Shown here: positions 34,006 to 44,799 of the stretch, one piece after another
How the letters are laid out: every line of letters starts with the position of its first letter
Position numbering within the stretch: position 1 is the first letter of the stretch
Assembly (NCBI GenBank): GCA_031308135.1
Contig: JAHLJT010000631.1
Coordinates: forward strand, 224,449,654 to 224,513,653
Length of the DNA stretch: 64,000 nt
Direction: 5' to 3'
DNA from: Acheta domesticus
Taxonomy: Eukaryota > Arthropoda > Insecta > Orthoptera > Gryllidae
The notes under the pieces: model-generated
Told to the model about the DNA's origin: nothing
The model's input: only the letters and a program-made list of their open reading frames with translations
Databases searched by the model: none
Position numbers and translations under genes: made by a program

Positions 34006-35549
34006 GTGAACTCGAACTTGCTACCTGCGAATCTTCACTTGAAACCAATTAGCAAAATGAATAGAACAAGCAATGTAATGAACCTTAACGTGCCTTGTTC
34101 TACCAATGTCCCATACCTGCTCAGAAACCGAGCTAATGTCACCTTGTCGACATCTGGCCATCCCACGGATGTTAGTCCTAGGGACCCAGAGCCGGCAGTA
34201 GCTCGAAGCCATCGTCAGAGATGGACACGGGATGAATTAAAGGAGGTGATGTGGTTCTTTTATTATGCAAAAGGGAAAAAGGGGGCCCAGAAATAGAAGT
34301 TTTTAAGATCTGGAGAGAGCGGAACCCAGATATGAGACCTACCCTAGACTAAAAGAAGCTTGCCAGTCAACGACGATACATACTCAGCAGTGGAAAATTC
34401 ACAGCAGAACAACTTGCAGACATCCAGAGAAACGCGGAGTATGTTCATCGATCAAACTATCCACATGACGAACATCTAGAACCATCTAATATCCCTGAAA
34501 GTGATGATCCCCTTCAAGGTTCATCTCTTCCAAATGAAACATCCGTCAGTGGTGAAAATTCATCTGGCCATGAGTCACACGATACGGACATGATGCGGGA
34601 CCTCCCCCGACGCGAGATAGAACGAGTTCGTCTACTTCCATTCGAATCTCGTGCACCGTTGAGGAGAATTTACGAAAATGCTAAAGCTAAGAGAGTGATA
34701 GAAACAGCGAATTCTGTCTTAAATGACGTTGTACAGACCTCAAGTAGAGATCTAGATATTACTGAAATCAATCACATCGTGTATACAACTGGATATCTAG
34801 TATCTCAGATAATCTTGGGGCCAGCCAAGAACACCGATGGTCGACAGCCAGACAGAGTAAAAAGCTCCGTACCTCCATGGATGAAAAGAATTATGAAACG
34901 GATAGCTGACACACGGCGTGAAATATCACTTCTAGCCGAGGCATCTTCTAAGTCAAACCACACGTATAAAGTTCAACAAAAAATATTCCATGTTGAACAA
35001 AAATACCTAATTGACAATGACACAACAAGGCTAATGGTAGCTGAAAAGCTAAAAGAGAAAATCCAAGCATGGGCTCAACGAATAAGACGGTACAAACGTA
35101 GAATCGATTTCCGTGTACAGAACCGGTTGTTTAAAACACACGCGAAGAGATACTATCGCAGTCTGACTCAAAAACCGAATGGCAATGCTGCTCCTTCTTC
35201 AAAAGATGACGTCGAAACATTTTGGGCAGGAATCTGGGAGGGAACCAGATCCTACAACAAAGACGCATCGTGGCTCCTATCTGAAGTCGATGCTGCCAAT
35301 GGACTCGTGGAAACAGTGGAACATGTTCAAGGATTCTCGAAAGAGGACCTATGACAAACAATTAAGAATATGGGAAACTGGAAATCCCCTGGGGTTGATA
35401 AGATCCAGATTTATTGGATTAAGAAATTAACAGCACTACATTCTCATCTTGCAAAGGCTGTTAATAAAATTTTAGAAAACCCTAACGAACTCCCCGAATG
35501 GCTCACTCGCGGTATCACGTATTTGTTACCCAAAGGATGAGACAGCTCT
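34006..35549 (+). pseudogene. N-terminal half of the R4/Dong-like protein, broken
   Basis: The frame from 34006 contains HRQRWTRDELKEVMWFFYYA (Myb-like or element-specific DNA-binding start) and fails in a G/C run near 34280. The second frame picks up at PEIEVFKIWRERNPDMRP and meets a TAA at 34350-34352. It resumes with KKLASQRRYILSSGKFTAEQ and stays open through 34590-35351. There follow a TGA at 35352, the RT-leading block GNWKSPGVDKIQIYW, and a second TGA at 35538. All of 34590-37460 is one frame apart from those two TGAs. Both TGAs precede sequence typical of intact relatives, so they look like decayed arginine CGA codons. Confidence 0.75.
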
Positions 35550-37460
35550 TTGGCAAAGAACTACAGGCCAATTACTTGCCTGCCAGTAATGTACAAACTT
35601 AGAACTGCAGCCATAGCTGACAAAATGTATAGGCACCTAGAGAAGAACCATCTGTTGCCAGTTGAACAGAAAGGATGTCGTAAAGGTTCCTATGGCTGTA
35701 AGGAAATCTTGCTTCTGAATAAAATAATTTTGAATGATGTAAAGAAACGAAAACGTAATTTAAGCATGGCTTGGATTGACTACCAGAAGGCCTTTGACAG
35801 TGTACCACACGATTGGATTTTGAAGGCCCTGGAGATCTATCGATTTCATCCTAGACTTGTTGAGTTTTGCAAGGCTAGTATGAAGTCGTGGAACACCAGG
35901 TTACTAATCCACAGCGGAAAGGGAGTAGTAGAAACAAGAAGTATTCAGATTAACAGGGGAATTTTTCAAGGAGATTCACTATCCCCTCTGCTGTTTTGCA
36001 TTAGTTTGATTCCTCTATCGAGACAGCTGTCGCACACTGACTTTGGTTACAAGCTCCATGGTGATGAAAGGCCTGTATCACATTTATTTTACATGGATGA
36101 TCTTAAAGTGTTCGCTAAGAATGAAGCGATTCTCTCCCAAATGCTGTCTGTCATCAATGATTTTAGCAATGACATCTGCATGAAGTTTGGTCTTGACAAG
36201 TGTGCAAAAGCCAACTTAAAAAGAGGCAAAATGACCACGTCCGAGAACATTGAAGTTGATAGACACACTGTGATTCAAGATCTTGAGCCAGGTAAAATTT
36301 ACAAATATCTGGGCATTGAAGAATGTGAGACCATCTCGAACGACACAATGAAAGAGAGAATTCGCAGGGAGTACTATAAAAGAGTGAGACTTGTCCTGCA
36401 GTCCGCTCTGAACTCAAGGAATAAAATATCAGCAATAGGTAGTTTGGCGGTGCCTGAAGCGGAATACAGTTTCGGACTAGTAGACTGGACTGAGCAGGAA
36501 ATTCGCATCATGGATCGAAAAACCAGAAAACTGCTTACAATGCATCATGTTGCCCACCCCCGAGCTGATGTACATAGACTTTATGTGTCACGTAAGGAAG
36601 GAGGAAGAGGCCTGAGACAAATTGAAGCCTCCTGGCACAATGCAATAACTGGGATAGGAAAGTATGTAGTCAGCCATGAAGATGACCCACTAATGAGGCA
36701 GGTCATGAAATCTGACGGAAGAATGGGAAACAGAGGTATTGTAAGTGTAGCAAGAAGCATTGCGAACAAGACTATGCAAGACACGTCGAATAACACAGAC
36801 ACTGAACTTCTGATGCTGCTAAACATGAAATTTGAGACACAGAAAATGTTAAAGAAATCGTGGAGAGACAAACCACTCCACGGACAATACCTAAAAAGAA
36901 TGGACAAGGTGCAGATCAATAAAGATCAATCATTTATGTGGCTTAAAAGGGGAAGAATGAAGCCAGAATCGGAAGCACTTGTAATAGCTGCCCAAGGTCA
37001 GGCCTTGAGAACACGACATTATGATAAAGCGGTTCTCAAAATTTCCCAAGATAATAAATGCCGCATTTGTCAGGAACACGTAGAAACCATTGATCATATA
37101 TTCTCAGCTTGTCCAATCCTAGCAAAGACCGAATACTTGAAAAGACACGATAGGGTATGTAGTTACCTCCACTGGCAGATCTGTACCGCCCTCGGAGTTC
37201 CGAACACATGCCCCAAGTGGTACGAACACTCACCAAAACCGGTGACGTCTGTTGGATTGTGTACGATATTGTACGACCAACAAATTAAAACTGATCGCAC
37301 GATAGCGGCAAATAAACCGGATATAGTCATCCGGGATTTGGAGAACAAATCGTGTTTACTTGTCGATGTTGCTGTACCTTGCGATCAAAACGTCGTTACC
37401 AAGGAGGCAGAGAAACGTCTTAAATACAAGAGTTTGGATATCGAGATCAGCCGAATGTAG
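35550..37460 (+). pseudogene. R4/Dong-like reverse transcriptase and restriction-like endonuclease
   Basis: A 636-codon open stretch. RT motifs: NYRPITCLP at the start, [17 protein letters not shown] (about residue 42), [12 protein letters not shown] (about 76), [12 protein letters not shown] (about 137) and the catalytic YMDD at 181-184. Then come a long thumb region and a CCHC knuckle at C504-X2-C507-X8-H516-X4-C521. Last is the endonuclease with PD at 590-591 and D606, spaced as in R2/R4 enzymes ([14 protein letters not shown]...DVAVP). Known role: target-primed reverse transcription at a specific site. This stretch alone is intact, but the upstream stops make the element non-functional. 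The apparent start at 35550 is just the first Met after a stop. Confidence 0.85.
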
Positions 37461-37723
37461 GGCGTAAAAGCACAGGTCGTCCCGATAGTTATCGGAGTTC
37501 TGGGATTTGTTCCGCAAAATTTGTGTAAGAACTTGTCTAAACTCCCAGGTAATTCAAAAGACTGGGAAGTGCAAGAAATCGCTTTATTTGGAACAGCCCA
37601 CATTTTACGCAAAGTATTGTAGAGGCACCGACAGTCCCTAGATCTGCTCCTTAGGTAGCCGGTTGCAACTGGAATAGATTTTATATTCAGCCGACACATA
37701 ACATCTTTAGTCGTGATTTAGAG

Positions 37724-37823
<100 letters not shown>

Positions 37824-38199
37824 TCTTTATTACTTAATTCCCTCTCATACAAATTACATATAAATTCAAAACAATAATATGAGACAATGATAAAATTTTG
37901 TAATAAAATCAAGTAACTGTAATTCAGTAAAGGGAATATACAACAATGTAGGCTTTCACGGCCGGAGTTGTAGTCAACGTTTTCTTCCGGGATAGGGGGC
38001 AGTGGTCTATTGGAAAATATACTTCCATACGTTTCGTCCGTAACTGTGACGGACATCCTCTGTGGCGATGTGGTCTCGGACGAAGAATCCACTTCGATGG
38101 TTCCTCGATGACTGATGGAGCCGCCCGGTCCGCGGGGATATTTGTATCAGCGGGACTGTGGTGGGGGCCGGTTGTTGATAGGTTCGGATCGAGCGATGT

Positions 38200-38940
38200 G
38201 GCGGAGACACAGATATCTCAACAAAGTGTCTAATCACCACCCAAGTCAGAAGAGAGCTATGATGAAAAATCTAGTTAATCGTGCAACAAGGATATGTGAA
38301 AAGGACAGTTTTACCCGAAGAATTAAGGCATCTCAACAGAGCTCTGCAGGCCAACGGATACTCTGCCACGGAAGTCGAGAGCGCACTCTATCCAAAGAAA
38401 ACTTCACGCACTAAAACTAATGCCACCCAAACAATGAAAGTAATCCTTCCTTATGTGAAGAACATCATGGACCGTATAGGGAAAGTGCTAGAAAAACATA
38501 ACGTGAAAACCATTTTCAAACCCACTTCACAGCTTCAAAACTTATTTCGATCTGCCAAAGACAGAAGAGATCCATTAACAACAGCAGGGGTCTATAGAAT
38601 CCCATGTTCCTGTGGGGCTGTGTACTTTGGCCCTACATAACGGAGCATCAACACCAGGCTTTCAGAACACAAGCGGAACTGCCGTTTCGGCTACACTGAA
38701 AAGTCGGCAGTAGCTGAACACGCTTTCTCTGGCCGTGAACATGACATTAGATTCGGGGACGTGAATGTTTTAGCCACCACAGCTCACTACCATGCAAGGT
38801 TCCACTGTGAAGCTATTGAAATTCACAAACATCCCCGGAATTTCAATAGGAAGGAGTAGGGAGTGAAAATTAATCGGGTTTGGATCCCCGTTATCCGCCA
38901 GACAAAACCAAAACCTATTTACAAACAAACACGTGACAGT
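38200..38940 (+). pseudogene. PLE protein C-terminus with GIY-YIG endonuclease, broken
   Basis: Reading begins RHRYLNKVSNHHPSQKRA then MMKNLVNRATRICEKDSF, the RT-to-endonuclease linker of PLEs. A frameshift near 38310 moves to ELRHLNRALQANGYS. The GIY-YIG endonuclease reads GVYRIPCSCGAVYFGPT, with GVY for GIY, YFG for YIG and a CxC between them. It then hits TAA at 38638. Beyond the stop the frame continues RSINTRLSEHKRNC, with the expected catalytic Arg, and HAFSGREHDIRF. A further TAG follows near 38857. Endonuclease role: second-site cleavage for insertion. Confidence 0.8.
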
Positions 38941-38950
38941 AGTCGCGTAT

Positions 38951-39425
38951 TACTCGTTCACTTTACATTTGCAGACGGCAGAATTAGGAACTAATGATGT
39001 TTTGAAAGTGAAGGCCCGAACACACGACCGAGAATACACGAATGATCCCGATGTCAATCAGCATCTAACCAATCAGCTGTCTCTGAAGGCAGCACACGCG
39101 CTACGGACACAGCTGACGAATTATGCCTTTCTGACAGTGAGCTGGAGTCGCGCTCTTAAATGATTTAAGATAATATACAATAAAATAGATCACACCACAC
39201 GGTATTCACAACATTCACATACAATATTTTTATTTCTTCTTTGCATTTATCAACTGCTTAATGGTTATGTTTTTGCCCCGCCGGGGCTCTGTGTGCTGCT
39301 CACCGCCATCTATATCATATTAAACGGTCAGAACACACTGCAGACGCGCGTTTCTCATTCAGACGGCGGTGACCTCATGTAAACAGATCGCAGCGCTCCG
39401 TCTGCAAATGTAAAGTGAACGAGTA
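38951..39425. repeat. Insert with perfect 28-bp terminal inverted repeats inside the PLE
   Basis: The 28 bases at 38951-38978 (starting TACTCGTTCACTTTACATTT) are matched exactly in reverse complement at 39398-39425. The 475-bp unit looks like a small DNA transposon (MITE). TA may be duplicated if the ends are taken one base further out, with one terminal mismatch. The perfect ends suggest a recent event. Confidence 0.65.
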
Positions 39426-39613
39426 GTAGGCACGCGAAAACATAACAGTCACGAACACGCAGCGAGCGTCTCCGCCACATCGCCCGATCCGAGCCAATCA
39501 ACAGCCGGCCCCCACCACAGTCCCGCTGGTACGAATATCCCCGCGGACCGGGCGTCTCCATCAGTCATCGAGGAACCATCGAAGTGGATTCTTCGTCCGA
39601 GACCACATCGCCA

Positions 39614-39644
39614 CAGAGGATGTCCGTCGCAGTTACGGACGAAA
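39614..39644 (+). ncRNA. Degenerate hammerhead-like core in the PLE terminal repeat
   Basis: CAGAGGA (CUGANGA with one change) is followed by one unpaired T, stem II GTCCGT/ACGGAC and GAAA (39641-39644). The left terminal repeat carries the same on the - strand near 38027-38060. No convincing stem III or cleavage site is present. Confidence 0.4.
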
Positions 39645-39719
39645 CGTATGGAAGTATATTTTCCAATAGATCACGGCCCCCTAGCCCGGAAGAATACGTT
39701 GACCAGTAAAGGGAATAGT

Positions 39720-40140
39720 TTAGTATTTTGGCATCAAGGAATATAGAACAGGAGAGGAAACTCGTGTGGCACCATCTACAATAAGGTACAGGAGTTAAAT
39801 CGACAACACTGCACTCTGTGGTCAGAATCGGATCGTTGAACCAGCTGGCTCAGGTGCACCGAACTCGATCTACTCCATAACATTACATACTCCGATATTT
39901 GCGCGCTATATAAAAAATACAGAATAATTTGAGCAGGGGAAGTATCATTGGCAACTAATAAAAACAAAGTTTTTTCCTGTATAGTATTCATAAAATTTAT
40001 TCTGAAAACAATCATGCATGAGTATAGAGGTACAATACACATACAAGAAAATAATATGGTATTGTAGACACCATCAAATTACTATTTAAATCGTTCTTGA
40101 CATACAAATGTAGTATCTGAGTTAATACAATTATAATTGT
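39720..40140. other. No recognisable gene
   Basis: Spacer between the PLE and the Helitron end at 40142. Nothing recognised. Confidence 0.25.
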
Positions 40141-40141
40141 A

Positions 40142-40495
40142 CTAGCGTACCCGTGCGAGAACTCTCGCATGTTAAAACCCACCCTTTCCCTATCCATTTG
40201 TCTATCCTTTCAATTAAGAAGGAAAGTTGTTGATGAAACATGTTTATTTTTTAATGTACAAATGTAACTTCTAATGTACTTGCAGAATATCAAACAAAAA
40301 TAACAATACAATTGATGTTGGAAACAAATTTTCAATAAAAATTTATTCAGCATTATAGAGAGACGTTCTCGGAACAATTCATACTTCTTTAAAAACATTT
40401 GAAGAAAATTTTTCAATCTTTCTTGAGAGTTAGCTTTTCGCTTTCCTTGATAGTCAAATAATAGAAAAGGTTTTTACTCTTGAGAAAGCCTAGTA
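40142..40495 (-). mobile_element. Helitron 3' part (copy 3)
   Basis: On the - strand the 3' end CTAG lies at 40145-40142, before a T, with the hairpin GCGAGAGTTCTCGC and ACGGGTACGCTAG as in copy 1. Similarity to copies 1 and 2 runs to about 40495 and then stops, so the 5' part is lost or replaced. Confidence 0.75.
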
Positions 40496-40559
40496 AAGTA
40501 GTGCGAAAGTACCGGATCGGGCAAGAACAGACCTACTCATTGCAATCTTATATATTATT

Positions 40560-41012
40560 TCTCAAAGGGCTGTTTGGTCTTTTCAATAAATTGGGCGACA
40601 TACGAAACCGATCTGTATAAAGAAGCAATGGATTGAAAAATCGCGTTTCGTTTCACCTGCACATGGGACATTCGTATTGAAAAAGGGCGTTAAAAATACC
40701 TAAATATTAATAAAAGTAGTAATTCGGGATCTGTAATATCTGATTGCCGCGCGATCTATCGGAAGAAAATTACACTCGGACGGTGGCGGGAAATGCAATC
40801 TCAAGCATTTTTGTTTGTTTCAATTTAGTGTAGGTTGTGTAAGCACGTGAACGTGATTTTCTACATTGAATAGAAATCTTGAAGTATGAGAGGTTTGTGA
40901 ACTTAGTGAGGTTAGGTCGTTTATAATGCTGGAATACAAAAAAAGAATTTAAGCAGAAAACAGTTTGGTTATTTGACTAACCGTGCGATTTAATCGCACG
41001 GGTTCTCACTAG
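40560..41012 (+). mobile_element. Second Helitron type, 3' end
   Basis: A strong hairpin, CCGTGCGATTTAATCGCACGG (stem of about 9 bp, 40981-41001), is followed by GTTCTCACTAG and then T at 41013, the Helitron 3' signature. Its sequence differs from the other Helitrons here apart from the terminal logic. The 5' boundary is a guess. It lies back-to-back with copy 3. Confidence 0.55.
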
Positions 41013-41632
41013 TATTATTTAACTTTCCTTGATTTGTTATAAAGAACCGAGTGGGTTTGGAGAGTCAGGGTGCCAGCTTGCTGGGGTGAGAAAATTGAAA
41101 AATTATTTGTTTACTAAAAAGTATTGAATTATTTTCGGCATCCTTACGTACCTCAAGAAAAACAATTCCGAGCCCAAAAATAATCAAACTAATATTTTCT
41201 CTTTTGAGTACTAAATACCATTTGTTACCATTAGAAACAATTTAGTAGGCTTAGACTTCACTTCGGTACATGGAAATGTGACTCAAACGATGTTTGCATA
41301 TTGAATATCTTAACGAACAGACACCTTGAGTTTAATATCAAACGGTGTATTATTTACAATATGAGTTTGCAGCTGGGCGTTGATGTACATACTTGCAGAC
41401 ACCACCAATATTTAAATCGTGCCTTTGGACTGCGAACGTTGGCAGTTGTCGAGTGACTTCTCCTATTCTTTCTATAATTTTAAATTTACTTACTTTTTTA
41501 ATTAATTCACATAGTGTTGTAGGCCAGCGCGATTTGATTTTTGTTTTTCATTTATTTCAAGCTATTTTACTTTAGCTAATTTAAAACGTTTGTTCTTTGT
41601 GTTGTGCCATACACAAGTTTTCCCCTACTACC

Positions 41633-43886
41633 TCCGCGTACCCGTGCGAGAACTCTCACATGTTAGATCCTATGTTAGATACTTATCCTTATATTTCCAT
41701 TTTAAGAGGGGAAGTAGTTAACGAAATGTGTTTATTTGTTTAAAAATATATAAAGGTAACTTGCAATGTACTAACACAATATCAAAAAAATTAAAAAAAC
41801 AATGCAATTGATGTTTAAAATAAATTTTCAATAAATATTTATTCAGTATCATGGAGAGTTTTCTTGGAACAATTCACAGCACTTTCTTAAAGACATTTGT
41901 ACTAATTATTCAAAATTCTTTAAAAGCTAGCGTTTAGCCTCTTGTGAGTCACAAAAATATTAGAAAAGATTTTTACTTTTGAGAAAGCTACGTGTCTGAA
42001 CCCGCTGACTTTAAAATTTCATCGAATGATAACGAAAATACTGGTACAGGTAAAACAGTCTTCACTCTTCTCTGTGCACCCACATCACTCCTCAGTTAGG
42101 TACACAGCACTTACAGACACCGATAAAACGTTATTTGATTGGTTTCACTACACGCAAAGAAACAATCTTCATAGGTATCAAGCAACTATAATAGTACTTC
42201 TAGTTGTTGCTGGAGAGCAAATCTTGAATTAATGATTATGCAAATAAACCTCGTCAGACTGCACAAACTACGGAGTTAATAGAAAGCGTAAATAAAGATT
42301 GTCGAATCTAAGCCTTCTAAGCGTGTCGCCACCAATGATGTATACATATACTCCTAGATGGATGACTGTCGCCTTGGCGGTGAGGCCACCCAAGGCGCCA
42401 TTTTGCACGGCAAAAACCTTGTTCGTATTGCCGAAAGCGGTGTGTTGTAGTGAGTTTTCTCTTGAGTGATTAGTGAAACATTTTTTGTTTTGATTTTTTA
42501 AATGTTTTCATTTTGATCTTTACTTAATGTAATTGTTATTTTCAAAATTGGCCCAGGAAATCAATTAATTTTTTGCCTTTGTTTTATCCATGTTTTACCA
42601 CTATAAGGTGGGTTTCACAACAATATCGTGTAGTGGAATCTTAGTCTTAAGTGTTCATGTTTTGAACATGTATTTTAATCTATTCATTTATTCTCTAAAT
42701 GTATGTTTCGTTCTATTTCCTGTTATGTAAAATTAAAAGAAACATTTATTATTTGAATATTTTCTTTCAATGGTGAAAGGTATCATTTGAATGTTTGTTC
42801 CTGAAAAAAAGTTTTGTATTCATATGCAAATAAAATTGTCAGCCCATAAAAAGTACATATGTACTATATTTCTCTAAGTGTTTTCATTTTAAATCTCTCT
42901 GCCACTTCCCAAATCCAGCAGTTATTCACAATCATCCATTAAGAGAGAAAAAAGGGATATTTGGAGTGAAACGCAGTTTTTCTAATCACATCAATAATAA
43001 GTACGTCTTATTCTTCTATTTGAAAACGAAATATTGAAACAGAGAAAGAATCCTTAATAATAAAGCTGCCGTAGTAATAATAATTTACTGTCATGTGCAG
43101 TATTAACATATAAATTGATCTCTTCTGAAGTAGTATAAGAAGTTTGTACCTGTAAGTCATCATAAAAAACAAGTCCTGATTTTTGCAAGTCTCCGGTAAC
43201 ACTATGTCAATGCTGTTTCTAGTTTTGTGTAAATTATAAAATATATTTCGGCAATTTGTTGTTGCCTACAGCTTTACTTTCTTATGATGGAACAGAATCA
43301 TGTTAAATACAATGTATACATGTTACACTCGTAAAAATCTACCGAACTGTCATGGGTGCAATTGACATTCGAAGCTTTTGCCGTGCAACATGGCTCCCTG
43401 TACGGCCTCACCTCCGCCTATTGGGAACGCGCGGAGTCAGCCATCTAGTGGTATTTATATACATCATTGGTCGCCACAAAAATTGCTACCAGCAGGAAGG
43501 GCTGAAATATTGAGGTGGCCTTGATAGTATTGAAGCATGGAACCGAAAAGTTAATTGAATGGATCAGAGAATGTCTGATCTTGTAGATTATGGTGTGAAA
43601 AACGTTTCTTTGAGGCCTTTTGCATCAAAATTTTACTTTTTAAGGCTCTAAAACGTTTTGTTTGTGAGTTATTTGCCGATATAGATTGACATGTGATGCG
43701 GGTTGCATTTTACATGAATATTTCGATGCGTTTTTTTTTAAAGAAATCATACATATTTTTAAAGTCAAAGTGAAATTCGTCACGTCTCCGTGAAATTCTC
43801 TTTCTTTAGAGCCCTCATTTATAAAGATTGGTTGCGTGTGAGAGCCGCAACGGAAAGGTATACTACTGAAATAATACAGGAGACGA
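41633..43886 (-). mobile_element. Non-autonomous Helitron, copy 2, carrying a hAT
   Basis: The reverse complement starts TCGTCTCCTG at 43886 and ends near 41633 at GCACGGGTACGCGG, where the CTAG is mutated. It aligns to copy 1 along its length, except for a 1145-bp gap filled by the hAT at 42333-43469 plus one duplication. No Rep/helicase coding sequence. The open frames here are AT-rich chance frames. Confidence 0.8.
42325..43477. mobile_element. Non-autonomous hAT transposon nested in the Helitron
   Basis: The 8-bp duplication GTCGCCAC lies at 42325-42332 and 43470-43477. The 1137-bp element (42333-43469) has ends CAATGATGTATACATATAC and the reverse complement of CAATGATGTATATAAATAC, then both CTAGATGG. 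The related Helitron at 12564-13672 has a single uninterrupted GTGGCGAC (12972-12979), which is the empty site. There is no transposase. Confidence 0.9.
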
Positions 43887-43889
43887 TTT

Positions 43890-44690
43890 CCGCCATCTTT
43901 TTATGTTATAACACAAAAAAAATCAATTTTATAAGTGGTAAAATTGGCAGAAATGGTTTCATATCAACATAATAAAATTATTTACATCTTGGATTAGATG
44001 TAGTTTGTTTTATTATCAATTTATGTAATGACTATGAAACTACTAATACACCACATCCGAGTTCAGGACTTCCGTTATGCACTATGCAGAGCTCTCTATT
44101 GAGCTAATAAAACACTGCATTCATGACACTTTTTTGCAAGGAAAATACAACCTACCTGCATATTTGCCTGTATTACCTGTATGTTTGTGATAATTCAAGT
44201 TCGATAGTTTAAAAAATTATAATTTATTAAACCTAACATTTACGTAAGAACCTTAAAACAATTACATTAGGAATTCGTATACATTTTAAAACAGCAACAT
44301 TAATATATTTATACATTTTATTAATCCTGATTTAATGGCGGTTTTTAAATGTGTAATTATTGAATTACATACACAGTCAACTATTTTGACAACACAATTA
44401 AAAATTGTTACCAACCTACAGAAATTCTTTCCACTAGATTGAAGATAGGAGCAGATATTCTTATATACATAGTTATACATCCAGAAATATGTCATTCAGA
44501 CCTCATGATCTTTTAACTTCTTCCAGATTTGCAGTATAGTTTGAAGAAGCTACATATCCCAATATGAATATTATTAGTTTAAAACACATGCTCTTTCTTC
44601 TAATTCATCACATTTTCATTTAAACCATGTAGTTGCAGGGTAATAAAACTGGTAACATTTGTTGTGGAAAACTAGTGACAAAATTTGTAT
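43890..44690. other. No recognisable gene
   Basis: AT-rich, nothing recognised. Confidence 0.25.
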
Positions 44691-44694
44691 AAAT

Positions 44695-44790
44695 AAAAAC
44701 CTATTTATTGAAGTTGGAATACTTCCATTGCTTTGCCTAATTATTTCTGAATCAGTGTTTTTCCTCCAAAGTGAATTACTCAAGGATATT
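44695..44790 (+). pseudogene. LINE C-terminal fragment
   Basis: NLFIEVGILPLLCLIISESV then FFLQSELLK is clearly related to PLFIEFGILPLSCLFIYESI in the intronic LINE at 53.6 kb, but on the + strand. About 30 residues only. Confidence 0.5.
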
Positions 44791-44799
44791 TTCATGCTT

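Larger units (their letters stand above)
37925..39717 (+). mobile_element. Penelope-like element with inverted terminal repeat and 14-bp target duplication
   Basis: CAGTAAAGGGAATA occurs at 37925-37938 and 39704-39717. The left terminal repeat (about 37970-38200) is the inverted copy of the right one (about 39470-39700), the usual PLE arrangement. Between them is only the C-terminal part of the PLE protein plus 3' sequence, so the reverse transcriptase is deleted. The left end begins GTAGGCTTTCACGGCCGG, shared with the fold-back PLE at 19.77 kb. A 475-bp insert with perfect 28-bp inverted ends lies at 38951-39425. Confidence 0.85.
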
